From NCBI GenBank assembly GCA_028278505.1, contig JANQEG010000079.1, forward strand, positions 1 to 64,000: a stretch of DNA of 64,000 nucleotides, read 5' to 3'. The notes under the pieces are model-generated. The model saw only the letters and a list, made by a program, of their open reading frames with translations, did not search any database and was not told the origin of the DNA. A program made the position numbers and the translations under genes. This document shows, piece by piece, positions 43,067 to 52,820 of this stretch. Numbering within the stretch: the first letter of the stretch is position 1; each line of letters starts with the position of its first letter. The stretch is from Rhodobiaceae bacterium (GTDB taxonomy: Bacteria > Pseudomonadota > Alphaproteobacteria > Rhizobiales > JAKPQE01).

Positions 43067-44515
43067 ATGCAGGCCGACCTGACCCTTCCCAACTTCCTGC
43101 CGGCGCTGCCGGAGATGGTGCTCGCCGTCGGCGCACTGTTTCTGTTGATGCTCGGCGTCTTTCGCGGCGAGCGCTCGACGCCGGTCGTCACCGGCATTGC
43201 GATTGCGCTGATCATCGCCACCGCGATCCTCGCCGGCTGGCTCGTCGAAGGCGGGACGACGTTCGGCGGCGCCTTCGTGCTCGATCCCTTCGCCCGGTTC
43301 ATGAAGGTGCTGACGCTGATCGGCTCCGGCGTCGCCATTGCCATGTCGGTCGGCTTTGCCCGGGCCGAGCGATTCGAACGCTTCGAATACCCGATACTGA
43401 TCATGCTGGCGACGCTCGGCATGCTGATGATGATCTCGGCGAACGACCTCATTGCGCTCTATCTCGGCGTCGAACTGCAGTCGCTGTCGCTCTACGTGGT
43501 CGCGGCGATCAACCGGGATTCGCCGCGCGCCACCGAGGCCGGCCTCAAATATTTCGTCCTCGGCGCCCTGTCGTCCGGCATGCTGCTCTACGGCGCCTCG
43601 CTGATCTACGGCTTCACCGGCCACACCGGCTTCGCCGATATCGCCGACGCCATCGGCCATGACGGCGCCTCGCTCGGCCTCGTCTTCGGCCTGGTCTTCT
43701 TCCTCGCCGGCCTCGCCTTCAAGATCTCGGCCGTGCCGTTCCACATGTGGACGCCCGATGTCTATGAGGGGGCGCCGACGCCGGTCACCCCATTTTTCGC
43801 CGCCGCGCCCAAGGTCGCGGCGATGGCGATGTTCGTGCGCGCAGTAATCTCCGGTTTCGAGCCGGCCGGCGATCAATGGCAGCAGATCCTCATCTTCGTC
43901 GCCATCGCCTCGATGACGCTGGGCGCGTTCGCCGCGATCGGCCAGAACAACATCAAGCGGCTGATGGCCTATTCCTCGATCGGCCATATGGGCTACGCGC
44001 TGGTCGGGCTTGCGGCGGACTCGGAATCCGGCGTGCAGGGCGTGGTGCTCTACATGACCATCTATCTGGCGATGACCCTCGGCGCGTTCGCCTGCATCCT
44101 GGCGATGCGCCGCCAGGAGGGCATGGTCGAGGAGATTTCCGAACTCTCCGGCCTGTCGCGGACCAATCCGGCGATGGCCTATGCGCTGGCGATCATCCTG
44201 TTGTCGCTCGCCGGCATTCCGCCGCTCGCCGGCTTCTTTGCCAAGTTCTACGTCTTCCTCGCCGCGGTCGAGGCCAAGCTCTACGTGCTGGCGGTCATCG
44301 GCATCGTCACCAGCGTCGTCGGCGCCTATTATTACCTGCGCATCGTCAAGATCATGTTCTTCGATGAGCCGATCGGCGCCTTCGAGCCGATGCCCGGCGA
44401 GATCAAGGTGGTGATGGGGCTGTCCGGCGCGTTCATGCTGTTTTTCGTGCTCTTTGCCGGCCCGCTCGCCGGCATCGCCGAAACGGCGGCGAAGACCTTC
44501 TTCCCGACCCAATGA
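43067..44515 (+). CDS. nuoN: NADH-quinone oxidoreductase subunit N
   Basis: A 482-residue antiporter-like subunit completing the membrane arm. Typical segments are [56 protein letters not shown] and [16 protein letters not shown]. It closes the nuo gene set and overlaps birA by 4 bases. Confidence 0.97.
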   Translation: MQADLTLPNFLPALPEMVLAVGALFLLMLGVFRGERSTPVVTGIAIALIIATAILAGWLVEGGTTFGGAFVLDPFARFMKVLTLIGSGVAIAMSVGFARAERFERFEYPILIMLATLGMLMMISANDLIALYLGVELQSLSLYVVAAINRDSPRATEAGLKYFVLGALSSGMLLYGASLIYGFTGHTGFADIADAIGHDGASLGLVFGLVFFLAGLAFKISAVPFHMWTPDVYEGAPTPVTPFFAAAPKVAAMAMFVRAVISGFEPAGDQWQQILIFVAIASMTLGAFAAIGQNNIKRLMAYSSIGHMGYALVGLAADSESGVQGVVLYMTIYLAMTLGAFACILAMRRQEGMVEEISELSGLSRTNPAMAYALAIILLSLAGIPPLAGFFAKFYVFLAAVEAKLYVLAVIGIVTSVVGAYYYLRIVKIMFFDEPIGAFEPMPGEIKVVMGLSGAFMLFFVLFAGPLAGIAETAAKTFFPTQ

Positions 44516-45291
44516 CGGCGATCGATCGAGGACGCTGGCGAAGGCTCGCCTATGGCGATATCGGCTCGACCAATGACGAGGCGCTGCGGCTTGCCGGCGA
44601 AGGCGAGGCGGGGGATTTGTGGATCACCGCCAGGCGGCAGCTTGCCGGACGCGGACGCCGCGGCCGCGCCTGGGTCTCCGAGCCCGGCAATCTCTACGCC
44701 ACGCTCTTGATGATCGCACCGGCGCCGGCGGCCAATCTCGGCCAGCTTCCGTTCGTCGCCGCGCTCGGCGTCCACCGCGCCGTTGCCGCGCTGTTGCCGG
44801 GCGCCGATGCCGGCCGGCTCACCGTCAAATGGCCGAACGATCTGCTCTACGACGGAGCGAAAATCGCCGGCATCCTGATCGAGAGCGGCGAGACCGGTTT
44901 CGGAAAAAGCGCCGTGGCGATCGGCTGCGGCGTCAACTGCGCCCATTGTCCCGGCGACGACGCAGCCGGCGCGACCAGCCTTGCGCGCGCCGGCCATGAC
45001 ATCGGACCGGAGGATGTGTTTGCGGCGCTGACGGAGGCCTTTGGCAACGTGCTCGATCTGTGGCGGCAGGGCGAGGGTTTTGCGGCGGTGCGCCGGGCCT
45101 GGCTCGATGTCGCCAGCGGCATTGGCGGTCCGATCGTCGTGCGCCTCGCCGACCGGACGCTTAAGGGTGTTTTCGAGGGGCTCGACGAGGCCGGCCGGCT
45201 CAATTTGCGCCAGGCCGACGGCACAAGGCAGACAATCGCCGCCGGCGATGTGTTCCTGCTGCCAGGGTGCGCGGCGGAGGCGGGCTCGTGA
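44512..45291 (+). CDS. birA: Biotin--[acetyl-CoA carboxylase] ligase
   Basis: A 259-residue biotin protein ligase that attaches biotin to carboxylase carrier proteins. The biotinyl-AMP loop [21 protein letters not shown] and [19 protein letters not shown] are the catalytic-domain motifs, with a small C-terminal SH3-like domain. There is no N-terminal helix-turn-helix, so it is a class I, non-regulatory enzyme. The start overlaps nuoN and the stop overlaps rnj, suggesting read-through from the nuo operon. Confidence 0.95.
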   Translation: MTAIDRGRWRRLAYGDIGSTNDEALRLAGEGEAGDLWITARRQLAGRGRRGRAWVSEPGNLYATLLMIAPAPAANLGQLPFVAALGVHRAVAALLPGADAGRLTVKWPNDLLYDGAKIAGILIESGETGFGKSAVAIGCGVNCAHCPGDDAAGATSLARAGHDIGPEDVFAALTEAFGNVLDLWRQGEGFAAVRRAWLDVASGIGGPIVVRLADRTLKGVFEGLDEAGRLNLRQADGTRQTIAAGDVFLLPGCAAEAGS

Positions 45292-46952
45292 CGGCGCCCG
45301 AATTCGTGTTCCTGCCGCTCGGCGGCGTCGGCGAGATCGGTATGAATCTGGCGCTCTACGGCTTTGGGCCGCCGCGCGACCGCCAATGGCTGATGGTCGA
45401 TTGCGGGGTGGCGTTCGGCGACGAATCGGTGCCCGGCATCGACCTCGTCATGGCCGATATCCGCTTCATCGAAGAGGAGCGCGGCAGCCTTGCCGGCATC
45501 GTGCTGACCCACGCCCATGAGGACCATTACGGTGCCGTCGGCTATCTTTGGCCGCGCCTGCGCGCGCCGGTCTATGCGACCGCGTTCACCGCCGCACTGA
45601 TGCAGGCCAAGCAGCTCTCCGAGCCGGGCGCGCCGCCGGTTCCGGTCGAGACGGTAGAGCCGGGCAGGGCGCTCTCCATCGGCCCGTTCACGGTCGAATA
45701 CGTGCCCGTCGCCCATTCGATCCCCGAGGCGCATTCGCTGGTGATTTCGACCGAGGCCGGCACCGCCCTTCATACCGGCGACTGGAAGATCGACGACGAT
45801 CCGGTCGTCGGCGCCGTCACCGATGCGGACAAGTTCCGGGCGATCGGCCGAGAGGGCGTCGATGCGCTCATCTGCGACTCCACCAACGTTCTGCGCGAGG
45901 GCTTCAGCGCCAGCGAGGGCGAGGTCGGCAAAACCCTCGAAACACTGATCGCCAAAGCCCCGGCGCGGGTCGCCCTCACGACGTTCTCGTCGAATGTCGC
46001 GCGCATCCGCAGCGGGGCCGTTGCGGCCGCCAAGGCCGGGCGCGAGGTCGTCGTCGTCGGCCGGGCGATCGCCCGCGTCGTCGGCGTTGCCCGTGAACTC
46101 GGCCTGCTTGACGGCATCGCGCCGTTCCACGACGAGGAGGCGTTTGCCACTCTGCCGCGCAACAAGGTCGTGGCGCTGTGCACCGGCAGCCAGGGCGAGG
46201 CGCGGGCGGCGCTGGCGCGCATCGCCAGCGGCGATCATCCGCGCGTGGGGCTTACCGGGGGCGATCAGGTGATCTTTTCCTCGCGGACGATCCCCGGCAA
46301 TGAGCGCGCCGTCAACGGGGTGATCAACGGGCTCATCACCCAAGGCATCGGGGTGATCACCGATCGCGATCATCTGGTCCACGCCTCCGGCCATCCGCGA
46401 AGGGGCGAGGTCGAGCAGATGTATGACTGGGTGCAGCCGCGCGCGCTCGTGCCCGTCCACGGCTATCCGGTCCACATGGCCGCCCAGGCCGAGCTTGCGC
46501 GCCGCTTCGGCATCGGCCAGGTCGTGACGATCCGGAACGGCGAGATGGTGCGGCTTGCGCCGGGGCCGGCCGAGGTGATCGACGAGGCCTTCGCCGGCCG
46601 CCTCCTAAAGGACGGGCGGATCGTGCTGACGCCGGAGGAAAGCGGTGTGGCCGAGCGCCGGCGGCTCGCCTTTGCCGGTGTCGTCCTGGTCTCCGTCGCC
46701 CTCACGCGCAAGGGCGACATCGCCGAAGACCCGCAATGCGCGCTGGCCGGGCTGCCGGAGGCGGACGAGACCGGCACGCCGCTCGGCGTGATTGTCGAGG
46801 ATGCGGCGATCGGGGCGCTGGAGAGCATTCCGCGGCCGCGCCGGCGCGATGCCGAGCTCGTCGCCGAGGCGCTGCGCCGCGCCGTGCGGGCGGAAGTCAA
46901 TCGCGCCTGGGGCAAGAAACCGGTGTGCAAAGTGCTGGTGACGGTTCTCTGA
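45288..46952 (+). CDS. rnj: Ribonuclease J
   Basis: A 554-residue metallo-beta-lactamase/beta-CASP ribonuclease acting in mRNA turnover and rRNA 5' end maturation. The metal motif HAHEDH is at residues 75-80; HTGDWKIDD and CDSTNVLREGFSASE follow, with a late VHGYPVHMAAQAELA. The GTG start at 45288 overlaps the birA stop; the protein then begins [20 protein letters not shown], a standard RNase J start. A run of order nuoN-birA-rnj is common in Rhizobiales. Confidence 0.94.
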   Translation: MTAPEFVFLPLGGVGEIGMNLALYGFGPPRDRQWLMVDCGVAFGDESVPGIDLVMADIRFIEEERGSLAGIVLTHAHEDHYGAVGYLWPRLRAPVYATAFTAALMQAKQLSEPGAPPVPVETVEPGRALSIGPFTVEYVPVAHSIPEAHSLVISTEAGTALHTGDWKIDDDPVVGAVTDADKFRAIGREGVDALICDSTNVLREGFSASEGEVGKTLETLIAKAPARVALTTFSSNVARIRSGAVAAAKAGREVVVVGRAIARVVGVARELGLLDGIAPFHDEEAFATLPRNKVVALCTGSQGEARAALARIASGDHPRVGLTGGDQVIFSSRTIPGNERAVNGVINGLITQGIGVITDRDHLVHASGHPRRGEVEQMYDWVQPRALVPVHGYPVHMAAQAELARRFGIGQVVTIRNGEMVRLAPGPAEVIDEAFAGRLLKDGRIVLTPEESGVAERRRLAFAGVVLVSVALTRKGDIAEDPQCALAGLPEADETGTPLGVIVEDAAIGALESIPRPRRRDAELVAEALRRAVRAEVNRAWGKKPVCKVLVTVL

Positions 46953-47027
46953 GCGCCCTATATCTGGCAATTGTGCGCCCAGTTCTGCGCGGCGGTGCCG
47001 CGGCGGCCGAAGCAAAGGAAAGCGAAG

Positions 47028-47426
47028 ATGATCGGAAAACTGAACCATGTCGCCATCGCCGTTCCCGATATCGAGAAGGCGTCGGCCGTCTACCGCAACA
47101 CGCTGGGCGCCCTGGTGTCCGACAAGGTGCCGCAGCCCGATCACGGGGTGACCACCGTCTTCATCGAACTGCCGAACACCAAGGTCGAGCTCTTGGAGCC
47201 GCTCGGCGACAATTCGCCGATCCGCGCCTTTCTCGACCGCAATCCGGGCGGCGGCATCCACCATCTCTGCTACGAGGTCGACGATGTCGAAGAAGCCGCG
47301 ACCAAGCTCGCTGGCGACGGCGCCCGCGTGCTCGGCGCGCCCAAGATCGGCGCCCACGGAAAGCCGGTGATCTTCCTGCATCCGAAGGATTTCTGCGGCA
47401 CGCTGGTCGAGCTGGAAGAGGCGTGA
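47028..47426 (+). CDS. mce: Methylmalonyl-CoA epimerase
   Basis: A 132-residue vicinal-oxygen-chelate enzyme that interconverts the two epimers of methylmalonyl-CoA on the propionate to succinyl-CoA route. KLNHVAIAVPDIEKASAVYRNTLGA at the N-terminus gives the first metal histidine; GGIHHLCYEVDDV and the glutamate in CGTLVELEE complete the metal site. The start follows AAAGGAAAGCGAAG. It sits 75 bases after rnj. Confidence 0.93.
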   Translation: MIGKLNHVAIAVPDIEKASAVYRNTLGALVSDKVPQPDHGVTTVFIELPNTKVELLEPLGDNSPIRAFLDRNPGGGIHHLCYEVDDVEEAATKLAGDGARVLGAPKIGAHGKPVIFLHPKDFCGTLVELEEA

Positions 47427-47495
47427 GACCGGACCGCGTCGACATGGACATGATCGGAGATGCGTTTGTGCAAGGATGCCGCCCCGCTCATGGGG

Positions 47496-47583
47496 TCATT
47501 GCCGGGCTTGTCCCGGCAATCCACACTGACTTCGTTGTCAAGCTGTTAGGCCCTATGGATCACCGGAACAAGTCCGGTGATGA
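47496..47583. repeat. Palindromic intergenic repeat, family B, copy 1
   Basis: About 88 bases with two hairpins: ATTGCCGGG-CTTGT-CCCGGCAAT at the left and TCACCGG-AACAAGT-CCGGTGA at the right, joined by TCCACACTGACTT and TTAGGCCCTATGG. The sequence recurs in the opposite orientation at 52739-52820. It resembles the intergenic mosaic repeats (RIME-like) of Rhizobiales. Confidence 0.8.
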
Positions 47584-47640
47584 GGCTGAGAATGGCTGCA
47601 AATCGGAGCGTAGAAGCTTCAGCCGGGAGGCCGTGGACCG

Positions 47641-47904
47641 ATGTCGCTGGTGACGGGGCTTGCGGTCTACTTCATCATCTGGTGGGCGACGCTTTTTGCG
47701 GTGCTGCCGTGGAAGGTGCGCACCCAGGCCGAGGCCGGCCACATCGAGCCCGGAACCAATCCCAGTTCGCCGGCGCGGGCGCTGATCGCCCGCAAGCTGC
47801 TCGCCAACACGGTGCTCGCCGCGGTGTTCTTTTCGATCTTCTACTATCTGAAGGTCGTCGCCGGGTGGACGCTTGACGACATCCCGCTGCTGCCGCGGTT
47901 CTGA
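47641..47904 (+). CDS. DUF1467 family two-helix membrane protein
   Basis: An 87-residue inner-membrane protein with helices at about residues 3-23 and 56-75. FIIWWATLFAVLPWKVRTQ followed by GTNPSSPA is the DUF1467 pattern, a family of unknown function widespread in alphaproteobacteria and often found between mce and proS. The ATG at 47641 lies after GGGAGG at 47624-47629. Confidence 0.88.
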   Translation: MSLVTGLAVYFIIWWATLFAVLPWKVRTQAEAGHIEPGTNPSSPARALIARKLLANTVLAAVFFSIFYYLKVVAGWTLDDIPLLPRF

Positions 47905-48000
47905 CCGGGCGAGAGCATTATGTTCCGGGACTGAAGCGGCGAGCGACGTCTGACGACGGCAACCTTCCGATTATGCCCGGGCGTATCACATCGTTGTCCG

Positions 48001-48140
48001 GTACGATACGGCACCGCCAATGGTTCCCCGCTTCCGCGGGGAAGGTGTGATTGGTGACCTCTGGGATTCCCTGATACACCGTCCCCGCGGAAGCGGGGAC
48101 CCATTGCCCATATCGCCACGGTATGTCGGTGGCGGGCCTT
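48001..48140. repeat. Palindromic intergenic repeat, family A, copy 2
   Basis: Aligns with 1146-1285. Two hairpins, CCCCGCTTCCGCGGGG and CCCCGCGGAAGCGGGG, are exact reverse complements of each other and are flanked by AATGGTT and ACCCATT, so the whole core is an inverted repeat of about 85 bases. ACGGTATGTCGG follows, as in copy 1. Confidence 0.8.
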
Positions 48141-48327
48141 GTCGCGACGGCAAAGTCTGCGGACTGCAAGGCCCGACGTGTTGGCCAAGAGCAGATCGCC
48201 GGGACCAGCCAGCAAAACAAGAGATGCGCCCAGACGCTTCGATCCGGGCGCAAGGGGCTCCAAACAGGCAGCGCCCGTATTTTTTGCCTTTTGGTATACG
48301 AAAGCCGCCGGGCGGGGCGCAAAAACA

Positions 48328-48355
48328 CAAAAAAAAGCAAGGCTTGCGCCTTGCT
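48328..48355 (-). terminator. Intrinsic terminator, minus strand
   Basis: AGCAAGGC at 48336-48343 pairs perfectly with GCCTTGCT at 48348-48355 around a TTGC loop. On the minus strand the stem is followed by eight T residues (48336-48329). This is a textbook rho-independent terminator for leftward transcription, in a place with no annotated leftward gene. Confidence 0.8.
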
Positions 48356-48510
48356 GAACAGTTACGCGTCCTTAACCCCTTTTCCGACCACCATCGTCGA
48401 GCAACGATTGTTTTCGAACGACAACACCCGTAGTGCTGCTGGGGCAATCCTCCCAAGACTCAGACCGCGACAAACTTCCCCGGCCGAGAAAAAAATGCCG
48501 GATGTCATTA
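48328..48510 (-). ncRNA. Candidate small RNA on the minus strand upstream of proS
   Basis: The region ends (reading the minus strand) in a strong intrinsic terminator and begins about 8 bases after a sigma70-like promoter: ATGACA at 48547-48542 and TAAAAT at 48524-48519 with a 17-base spacer. The predicted transcript is about 180 bases and AT-richer than the flanks. It has one tiny frame (48394-48362, MVVGKGVKDA) without a ribosome binding site. I cannot match it to a known RNA family. The call rests on promoter plus terminator only. Confidence 0.4.
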
Positions 48511-48518
48511 TGAGCCGT

Positions 48519-48547
48519 ATTTTAACGGCTTATCGGTCGATTGTCAT
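48519..48547 (-). promoter_or_regulatory. Promoter-like boxes for leftward transcription
   Basis: On the minus strand ATGACA, 17 bases, then TAAAAT: five of six matches to TTGACA and five of six to TATAAT with the ideal spacing. It would fire toward the terminator at 48328-48355. In a GC-rich genome such a match is less likely by chance, but it is unproven. Confidence 0.4.
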
Positions 48548-48698
48548 CAATTTGTGCAGCAACCGACCATTTCTTGGGCATTTTCTCGGGAAAGGACGGA
48601 AGGGCGGTTTCGGGCTTGTGTTTTGATCGGCTTTACGGTTTGACTGCCCCGCGGCTCTGAACGGGCCGCGTTTGCCGATCACCGAAGAGCGTCCACCC

Positions 48699-50015
48699 AT
48701 GCGATTGTCCCGATATTTCCTGCCGATACTGAAGGAAACGCCGAAAGAGGCCGAGATCGTCTCGCACCGGCTGATGCTGCGCGCCGGCATGGTGCGGCAG
48801 GAATCCGCCGGCATCTATGCCTGGCTGCCGCTCGGCTTCAAGGTGCTGAAGAAGATCGAGCAGATCGTCCGCGAGGAGCAGGATCGCGCCGGCGCGATCG
48901 AAATCCTGATGCCGACCATCCAGCCCGCCGACCTTTGGCTCGAGAGCGGCCGCTACAACGATTACGGCAAGGAGATGCTGCGCATAGAGGACCGGCACGA
49001 GCGCGCCATGCTGTTCGGGCCGACCAATGAGGAGATGATCACCGAGATTTTCCGCGCCTCGGTGAAATCGTACCGGGACCTGCCGCTCAACCTCTATCAC
49101 ATCCAATGGAAGTTCCGCGACGAGGTGCGGCCGCGCTTCGGCACCATGCGCTCGCGCGAATTCCTGATGAAGGACGCCTATTCCTTCGACCTCGACGAGG
49201 CCGGCGCCAGGGCCGCCTATAACAGGATGTTCGTCGCTTACTTACGCACCTTCTCGCGCCTCGGGTTGACCGCGATCCCGATGCGCGCCGAGACCGGCCC
49301 GATCGGCGGCGACATGAGCCACGAATTCATCATCCTCGCCTCCACCGGCGAGAGCGAAGTGTTCTGCGACAAGGGGCTGCTCGACCTGCCGATCCCCGGC
49401 GAAGACGTCGATTTCGCGGGCGACCTGTCGCCGATCGTCGAGGCCTATACGTCGATGTACGCCGCCACCGACGAGATGCACGACGCGGCCGCCTATGCCG
49501 CGGTTCCCGAAGACCGGCGGGTGTCGGCGCGCGGCATCGAGGTCGGCCACATCTTCTATTTCGGCACCAAATATTCCGAGCCGATGGGCGCCCGGGTCGC
49601 CGGCCCGGACGGCAGCGAGCATTTCGTCCATATGGGCTCCTACGGCATCGGGCCGTCGCGGCTGGTGCCGGCGATCATCGAGGCGAGCCATGACGATGAC
49701 GGCATCGTCTGGCCCGACGCGGTGGCGCCGTTCACGGTCGGCCTGATCAATCTGAAGCCGGGCGATGCGGCGACCGACGGCATCTGCGAAACGCTCTACG
49801 GCAAGCTTAGTGCCGCCGGCGTCGACGTGCTCTACGACGATGTCGACCAGCGCGCCGGCGCCAAGTTCGCGACCATGGATTTGATCGGCCTGCCGTGGCA
49901 GCTCATCGTCGGGCCGAAGGGCGTCGCCGCCGGCGAGGTCGAGCTTAAGCGGCGGGCGAGCGGCGAACGCCAGACGCTGTCGCCGGATTCGGCGATTGCC
50001 GCGCTGACCGGCTGA
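48699..50015 (+). CDS. proS: Prolyl-tRNA synthetase, short alphaproteobacterial type
   Basis: A 438-residue class II aminoacyl-tRNA synthetase that charges tRNA-Pro. [19 protein letters not shown] and [22 protein letters not shown] are typical N-terminal parts; motif 2 is [25 protein letters not shown] and motif 3 lies in [16 protein letters not shown]. The editing domain found in the longer E. coli type is absent, as usual in alphaproteobacteria. ATG 48699 is chosen because the conserved protein begins there. Confidence 0.95.
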   Translation: MRLSRYFLPILKETPKEAEIVSHRLMLRAGMVRQESAGIYAWLPLGFKVLKKIEQIVREEQDRAGAIEILMPTIQPADLWLESGRYNDYGKEMLRIEDRHERAMLFGPTNEEMITEIFRASVKSYRDLPLNLYHIQWKFRDEVRPRFGTMRSREFLMKDAYSFDLDEAGARAAYNRMFVAYLRTFSRLGLTAIPMRAETGPIGGDMSHEFIILASTGESEVFCDKGLLDLPIPGEDVDFAGDLSPIVEAYTSMYAATDEMHDAAAYAAVPEDRRVSARGIEVGHIFYFGTKYSEPMGARVAGPDGSEHFVHMGSYGIGPSRLVPAIIEASHDDDGIVWPDAVAPFTVGLINLKPGDAATDGICETLYGKLSAAGVDVLYDDVDQRAGAKFATMDLIGLPWQLIVGPKGVAAGEVELKRRASGERQTLSPDSAIAALTG

Positions 50016-50145
50016 TCCCGGCGCGGCCCAAGACGGCCACAATTCTCCCCTCAAGTGCCGGGGACTTGATCCGCTTGAGGGAATCGGCACTGTGATCGGC
50101 AGTTCTTTTCCCGTGCGCCGCACGGGCGGCACGGAAGGTGCGGCA

Positions 50146-51414
50146 ATGGACGAGCCGTCCGACACGCGACCCTTTGCCCGGTTCGAATGGATGCTCGCCG
50201 GGCGCTATCTGCGCTCGCGCCGCCGCGAGACCTTCGTGTCGATCATCGCCGGCTTCTCCTTCCTCGGCATCATGCTCGGCGTGGCGACGCTGATCGTGGT
50301 GATGGCGGTGATGAACGGCTTTCGCGACGAACTGATCACCAAAATGCTCGGCTTCAACGGCCACATGCTGTTGCGGGCAATGGATGCGCCGCTCACCGAT
50401 TACCGCGACCTCAGCGAGCGGGTCGGCGCGGTTCCGGGCGTCACCCGCGTCATCCCGTTCGTCGAGGGCCAGGTGCTCGCCTCCGGGCCGACGCTCGCCT
50501 CGGGCGCCATGGTGCGCGGCGTCCGGCCCGAAGACCTTAAACGCCTGACCATTGTCAGCGACAACATCCGGCTCGGTTCGCTGGAGAAGTTCGGCCAGGA
50601 GGACGGCGTGCTCATCGGCCGCCGGCTCGCCAATTCGCTGGGCATCCGGGTCCATGACCAGGTGATGCTGACGGCGCCGCGCGGTGCCGTCACCCCGTTC
50701 GGCGTGACGCCGCGGATCAAGGCCTATCCGGTGCTCGGCATTTTCGAGATCGGCATGTCGATCTTCGATTCCGGCTTCATCTTCATGCCGCTCGACGAGG
50801 CGCAGCTCTATTTCAACCTGGGCGGCGAGGTCACCGGCATCGACGTCTACACCAGGGATCCGGACACGATTGCCGAATATTGGGGGCCGGTCGAGGCGGC
50901 GGCCGAGCGCAGCCTGCTGATTTCCGACTGGCGCATGCGCGACGTCACCTTCTTTTCCGCGCTCGAGGTGGAACGCAACATGATGTTCCTGATCGTCGCG
51001 CTGATCGTCTTCGTCGCCGCGCTCAACATCGTCTCGGGGCTGACCATGCTGGTCAAGGACAAGGGCCGCGATATCGCGATTTTGCGCACCATGGGCGCAA
51101 CCAGGGGCGCAGTCATGCGGGTGTTCTTCATCACCGGCGCCAGCATCGGCACGCTCGGCACGCTCGCCGGCCTGCTGCTCGGCACGGTGATCTGCATCAA
51201 CGTGGAGTCGATCCGCCAGTTCATCGCCTGGCTGACGCGGACCGAGTTGTTTTCGGCCGAGCTTTACTATCTGAGCCGGCTGCCGGCCGACATGGACGCG
51301 CTCGAAGTGTCGGCGATCGTCGCCATGGCTTTGCTGCTGTCGTTTTTGGCCACCGTCTATCCGGCATGGCGGGCGGCGCGGCTCGATCCGGTCGAGGCGC
51401 TCAGATACGAATGA
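50146..51414 (+). CDS. lolC: Lipoprotein-releasing ABC transporter permease LolC/LolE
   Basis: A 422-residue inner-membrane permease of the LolCDE system that extracts lipoproteins for delivery to the outer membrane. It has four predicted helices: one after the cytoplasmic [20 protein letters not shown] stretch, then a large periplasmic domain, then three near the C-terminus (about residues 285-400), with [24 protein letters not shown] as the coupling loop. A single permease gene suggests a homodimer (LolF-like). ATG 50146 begins the conserved part; a longer start at 50092 is less likely. It overlaps lolD by 4 bases. Confidence 0.93.
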   Translation: MDEPSDTRPFARFEWMLAGRYLRSRRRETFVSIIAGFSFLGIMLGVATLIVVMAVMNGFRDELITKMLGFNGHMLLRAMDAPLTDYRDLSERVGAVPGVTRVIPFVEGQVLASGPTLASGAMVRGVRPEDLKRLTIVSDNIRLGSLEKFGQEDGVLIGRRLANSLGIRVHDQVMLTAPRGAVTPFGVTPRIKAYPVLGIFEIGMSIFDSGFIFMPLDEAQLYFNLGGEVTGIDVYTRDPDTIAEYWGPVEAAAERSLLISDWRMRDVTFFSALEVERNMMFLIVALIVFVAALNIVSGLTMLVKDKGRDIAILRTMGATRGAVMRVFFITGASIGTLGTLAGLLLGTVICINVESIRQFIAWLTRTELFSAELYYLSRLPADMDALEVSAIVAMALLLSFLATVYPAWRAARLDPVEALRYE

Positions 51415-52157
51415 CCGAGGACGCGACCATCCCGGCCGCCGCCGACGGCCCTTCGGAACTGCCGGAAAAACCGTCGCCGGTGCTGGCGCTCGAAGGCATC
51501 GAACGCTGGTTTCCGCAAGGCAGCGACCGCCGCCTCGACGTATTGATGGGCGCCGACCTTGCCGTCTATCCGGGCGAGATGGTGGCGCTGGTGGCGCCGT
51601 CGGGGGCGGGAAAGTCGACGCTGCTCCACATTGCCGGGCTGCTGGAGCGGCCGAATGCCGGAGAGGTGCGGATCGCCGGGACCGCGGCGGCGGCCATGAC
51701 CGATATCGAGCGCACCAGGGTGCGCCGGCTCGAAATCGGTTTCGTCTACCAGTTTCACCATTTGCTGCCGGAGTTCACCGCGCTGGAAAACGTGATGATG
51801 CCGCAGCTTATCCGCGGGCTCGACAAGGTCGAGGCGCGGCGGCGGGCCGAAGAGCTCCTGACCTATATCCAGCTTCCCGATCGCGGCGACCATCGCCCGG
51901 CGCAGCTTTCCGGCGGCGAGCAGCAGCGGGTGGCGATCGCCCGGGCGGTCGCCAATGCGCCGCAGCTTCTCCTGGCCGACGAGCCGACCGGCAATCTCGA
52001 CCCGCACACCTCGGCCCGCGTGTTCGCTTCGCTCGAACGGTTGGTCCACGCCTCGGGTGTCGCGGCGCTCATCGGCACCCACAATCTCGACCTGGCCCGG
52101 CGCATGGATCGGGTGATCACGTTGAAGGAAGGCCGGATCGTCGAGATCGCGCGTTGA
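51411..52157 (+). CDS. lolD: Lipoprotein-releasing ABC transporter ATPase LolD
   Basis: A 248-residue ABC ATPase driving the LolC/E permease. Walker A is APSGAGKST, the signature [14 protein letters not shown], Walker [13 protein letters not shown] and the H-loop GTHN are intact. The [19 protein letters not shown] stretch, with a His pair after the Q-loop, is the LolD motif. About 25 extra N-terminal residues precede the domain. The ATG overlaps the lolC stop. Confidence 0.95.
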   Translation: MTEDATIPAAADGPSELPEKPSPVLALEGIERWFPQGSDRRLDVLMGADLAVYPGEMVALVAPSGAGKSTLLHIAGLLERPNAGEVRIAGTAAAAMTDIERTRVRRLEIGFVYQFHHLLPEFTALENVMMPQLIRGLDKVEARRRAEELLTYIQLPDRGDHRPAQLSGGEQQRVAIARAVANAPQLLLADEPTGNLDPHTSARVFASLERLVHASGVAALIGTHNLDLARRMDRVITLKEGRIVEIAR

Positions 52158-52229
52158 CGCCCGGTCGCAATCTGGAAAAGATGCGCTGCGCCGCCGTGTA
52201 TTCCCCGGTGCGTTTCTTGGAGTCCGGCC

Positions 52230-52697
52230 ATGATCATGTATTCGCGTGAACTCACCGTCCCCTGGGGCGAGTCCGATCCCTTCGGCCTGGTCTATTTCCC
52301 GCGCATGCTGGCCTGGTTCAACGACACCGAGCACGAATTGCTGCGGGCGCTCGGCTTTCCCACCAACAAGCTGATCACCGAGCGCCGTACCGCCTTCGTG
52401 ATGGGCGACATCCATTTCCGCTTCATCGGCCCGGCCGCCTATGGCGACCGCATCCGCACCATCATTCAACTGGCCAAGATCGGCAAGTCGACGCTGCACT
52501 GGGACTGCAAGGCGGTGATCACCAATTCCGGCGCGACCGTGACCGAAGGCCGGGCGATCCGCATCCACGCCCAGATCCAGGAGGACGGCAATCTGAAGTC
52601 CGTCGATATCCCGGAGGATTTGCGCAAGGTGCTGACGCAATCCGGCTCGCTGATCGAGACCGAGGTCAAGAACGGCGACATCATGGACGACGATTGA
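52230..52697 (+). CDS. Hotdog-fold acyl-CoA thioesterase (4HBT type)
   Basis: A 155-residue cytoplasmic thioesterase. VPWGESDPFGLVYFPRMLAWFNDTEHELLR contains the Asp of the DxxGxVYxxxY-type active-site motif of 4-hydroxybenzoyl-CoA thioesterase-like enzymes, although the last aromatic position differs. The acyl substrate is not evident. The start ATG 52230 is preceded by CTTGGAGTC. It is the last host gene before the prophage. Confidence 0.85.
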   Translation: MIMYSRELTVPWGESDPFGLVYFPRMLAWFNDTEHELLRALGFPTNKLITERRTAFVMGDIHFRFIGPAAYGDRIRTIIQLAKIGKSTLHWDCKAVITNSGATVTEGRAIRIHAQIQEDGNLKSVDIPEDLRKVLTQSGSLIETEVKNGDIMDDD

Positions 52698-52738
52698 GGG
52701 AACTTTGAAGAAAGGTCCGCCGCTGCCCCCGTCTTCGG

Positions 52739-52820
52739 TCATCACCGGGCTTGTCCCGGTGATCCATAGGGCCTGACAGTTTGAAAGCAAAGTCAGTTTG
52801 GATTGCCGGGACAAGCCCAG
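52739..52820. repeat. Palindromic intergenic repeat, family B, copy 2 (inverted)
   Basis: Reverse orientation relative to 47496-47583: TCATCACCGGGCTTGTCCC then GGTGATCCATAGGGCCTGACA, and AGTCAGTTTGGATTGCCGGG followed by ACAAGCCC. Both hairpins are kept. It follows the thioesterase stop by 41 bases. Confidence 0.8.

Larger units (their letters stand above)
47905..48698. other. Long non-coding stretch between the DUF1467 gene and proS
   Basis: Nearly 800 bases without a convincing protein gene. It holds repeat family A copy 2 (48001-48140), a possible minus-strand small RNA with promoter-like boxes and a terminator (48328-48547), and presumably the proS promoter. From about 48280 onward it is distinctly more AT-rich than its surroundings. 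Confidence 0.65.

Noticed and set aside
47986..48456. Minus-strand frame of about 156 residues in the DUF1467-proS gap
   Set aside because: It spans repeat family A and the terminator hairpin, lacks a good start, and its translation is low-complexity Arg/Pro/Cys.
48495..48626. 43-codon plus-strand frame (MPDVIMSRILTAYRSIVI) upstream of proS
   Set aside because: No ribosome binding site and it covers the promoter-like region of the opposite strand; I see no reason to call it a gene, though conservation could change that.
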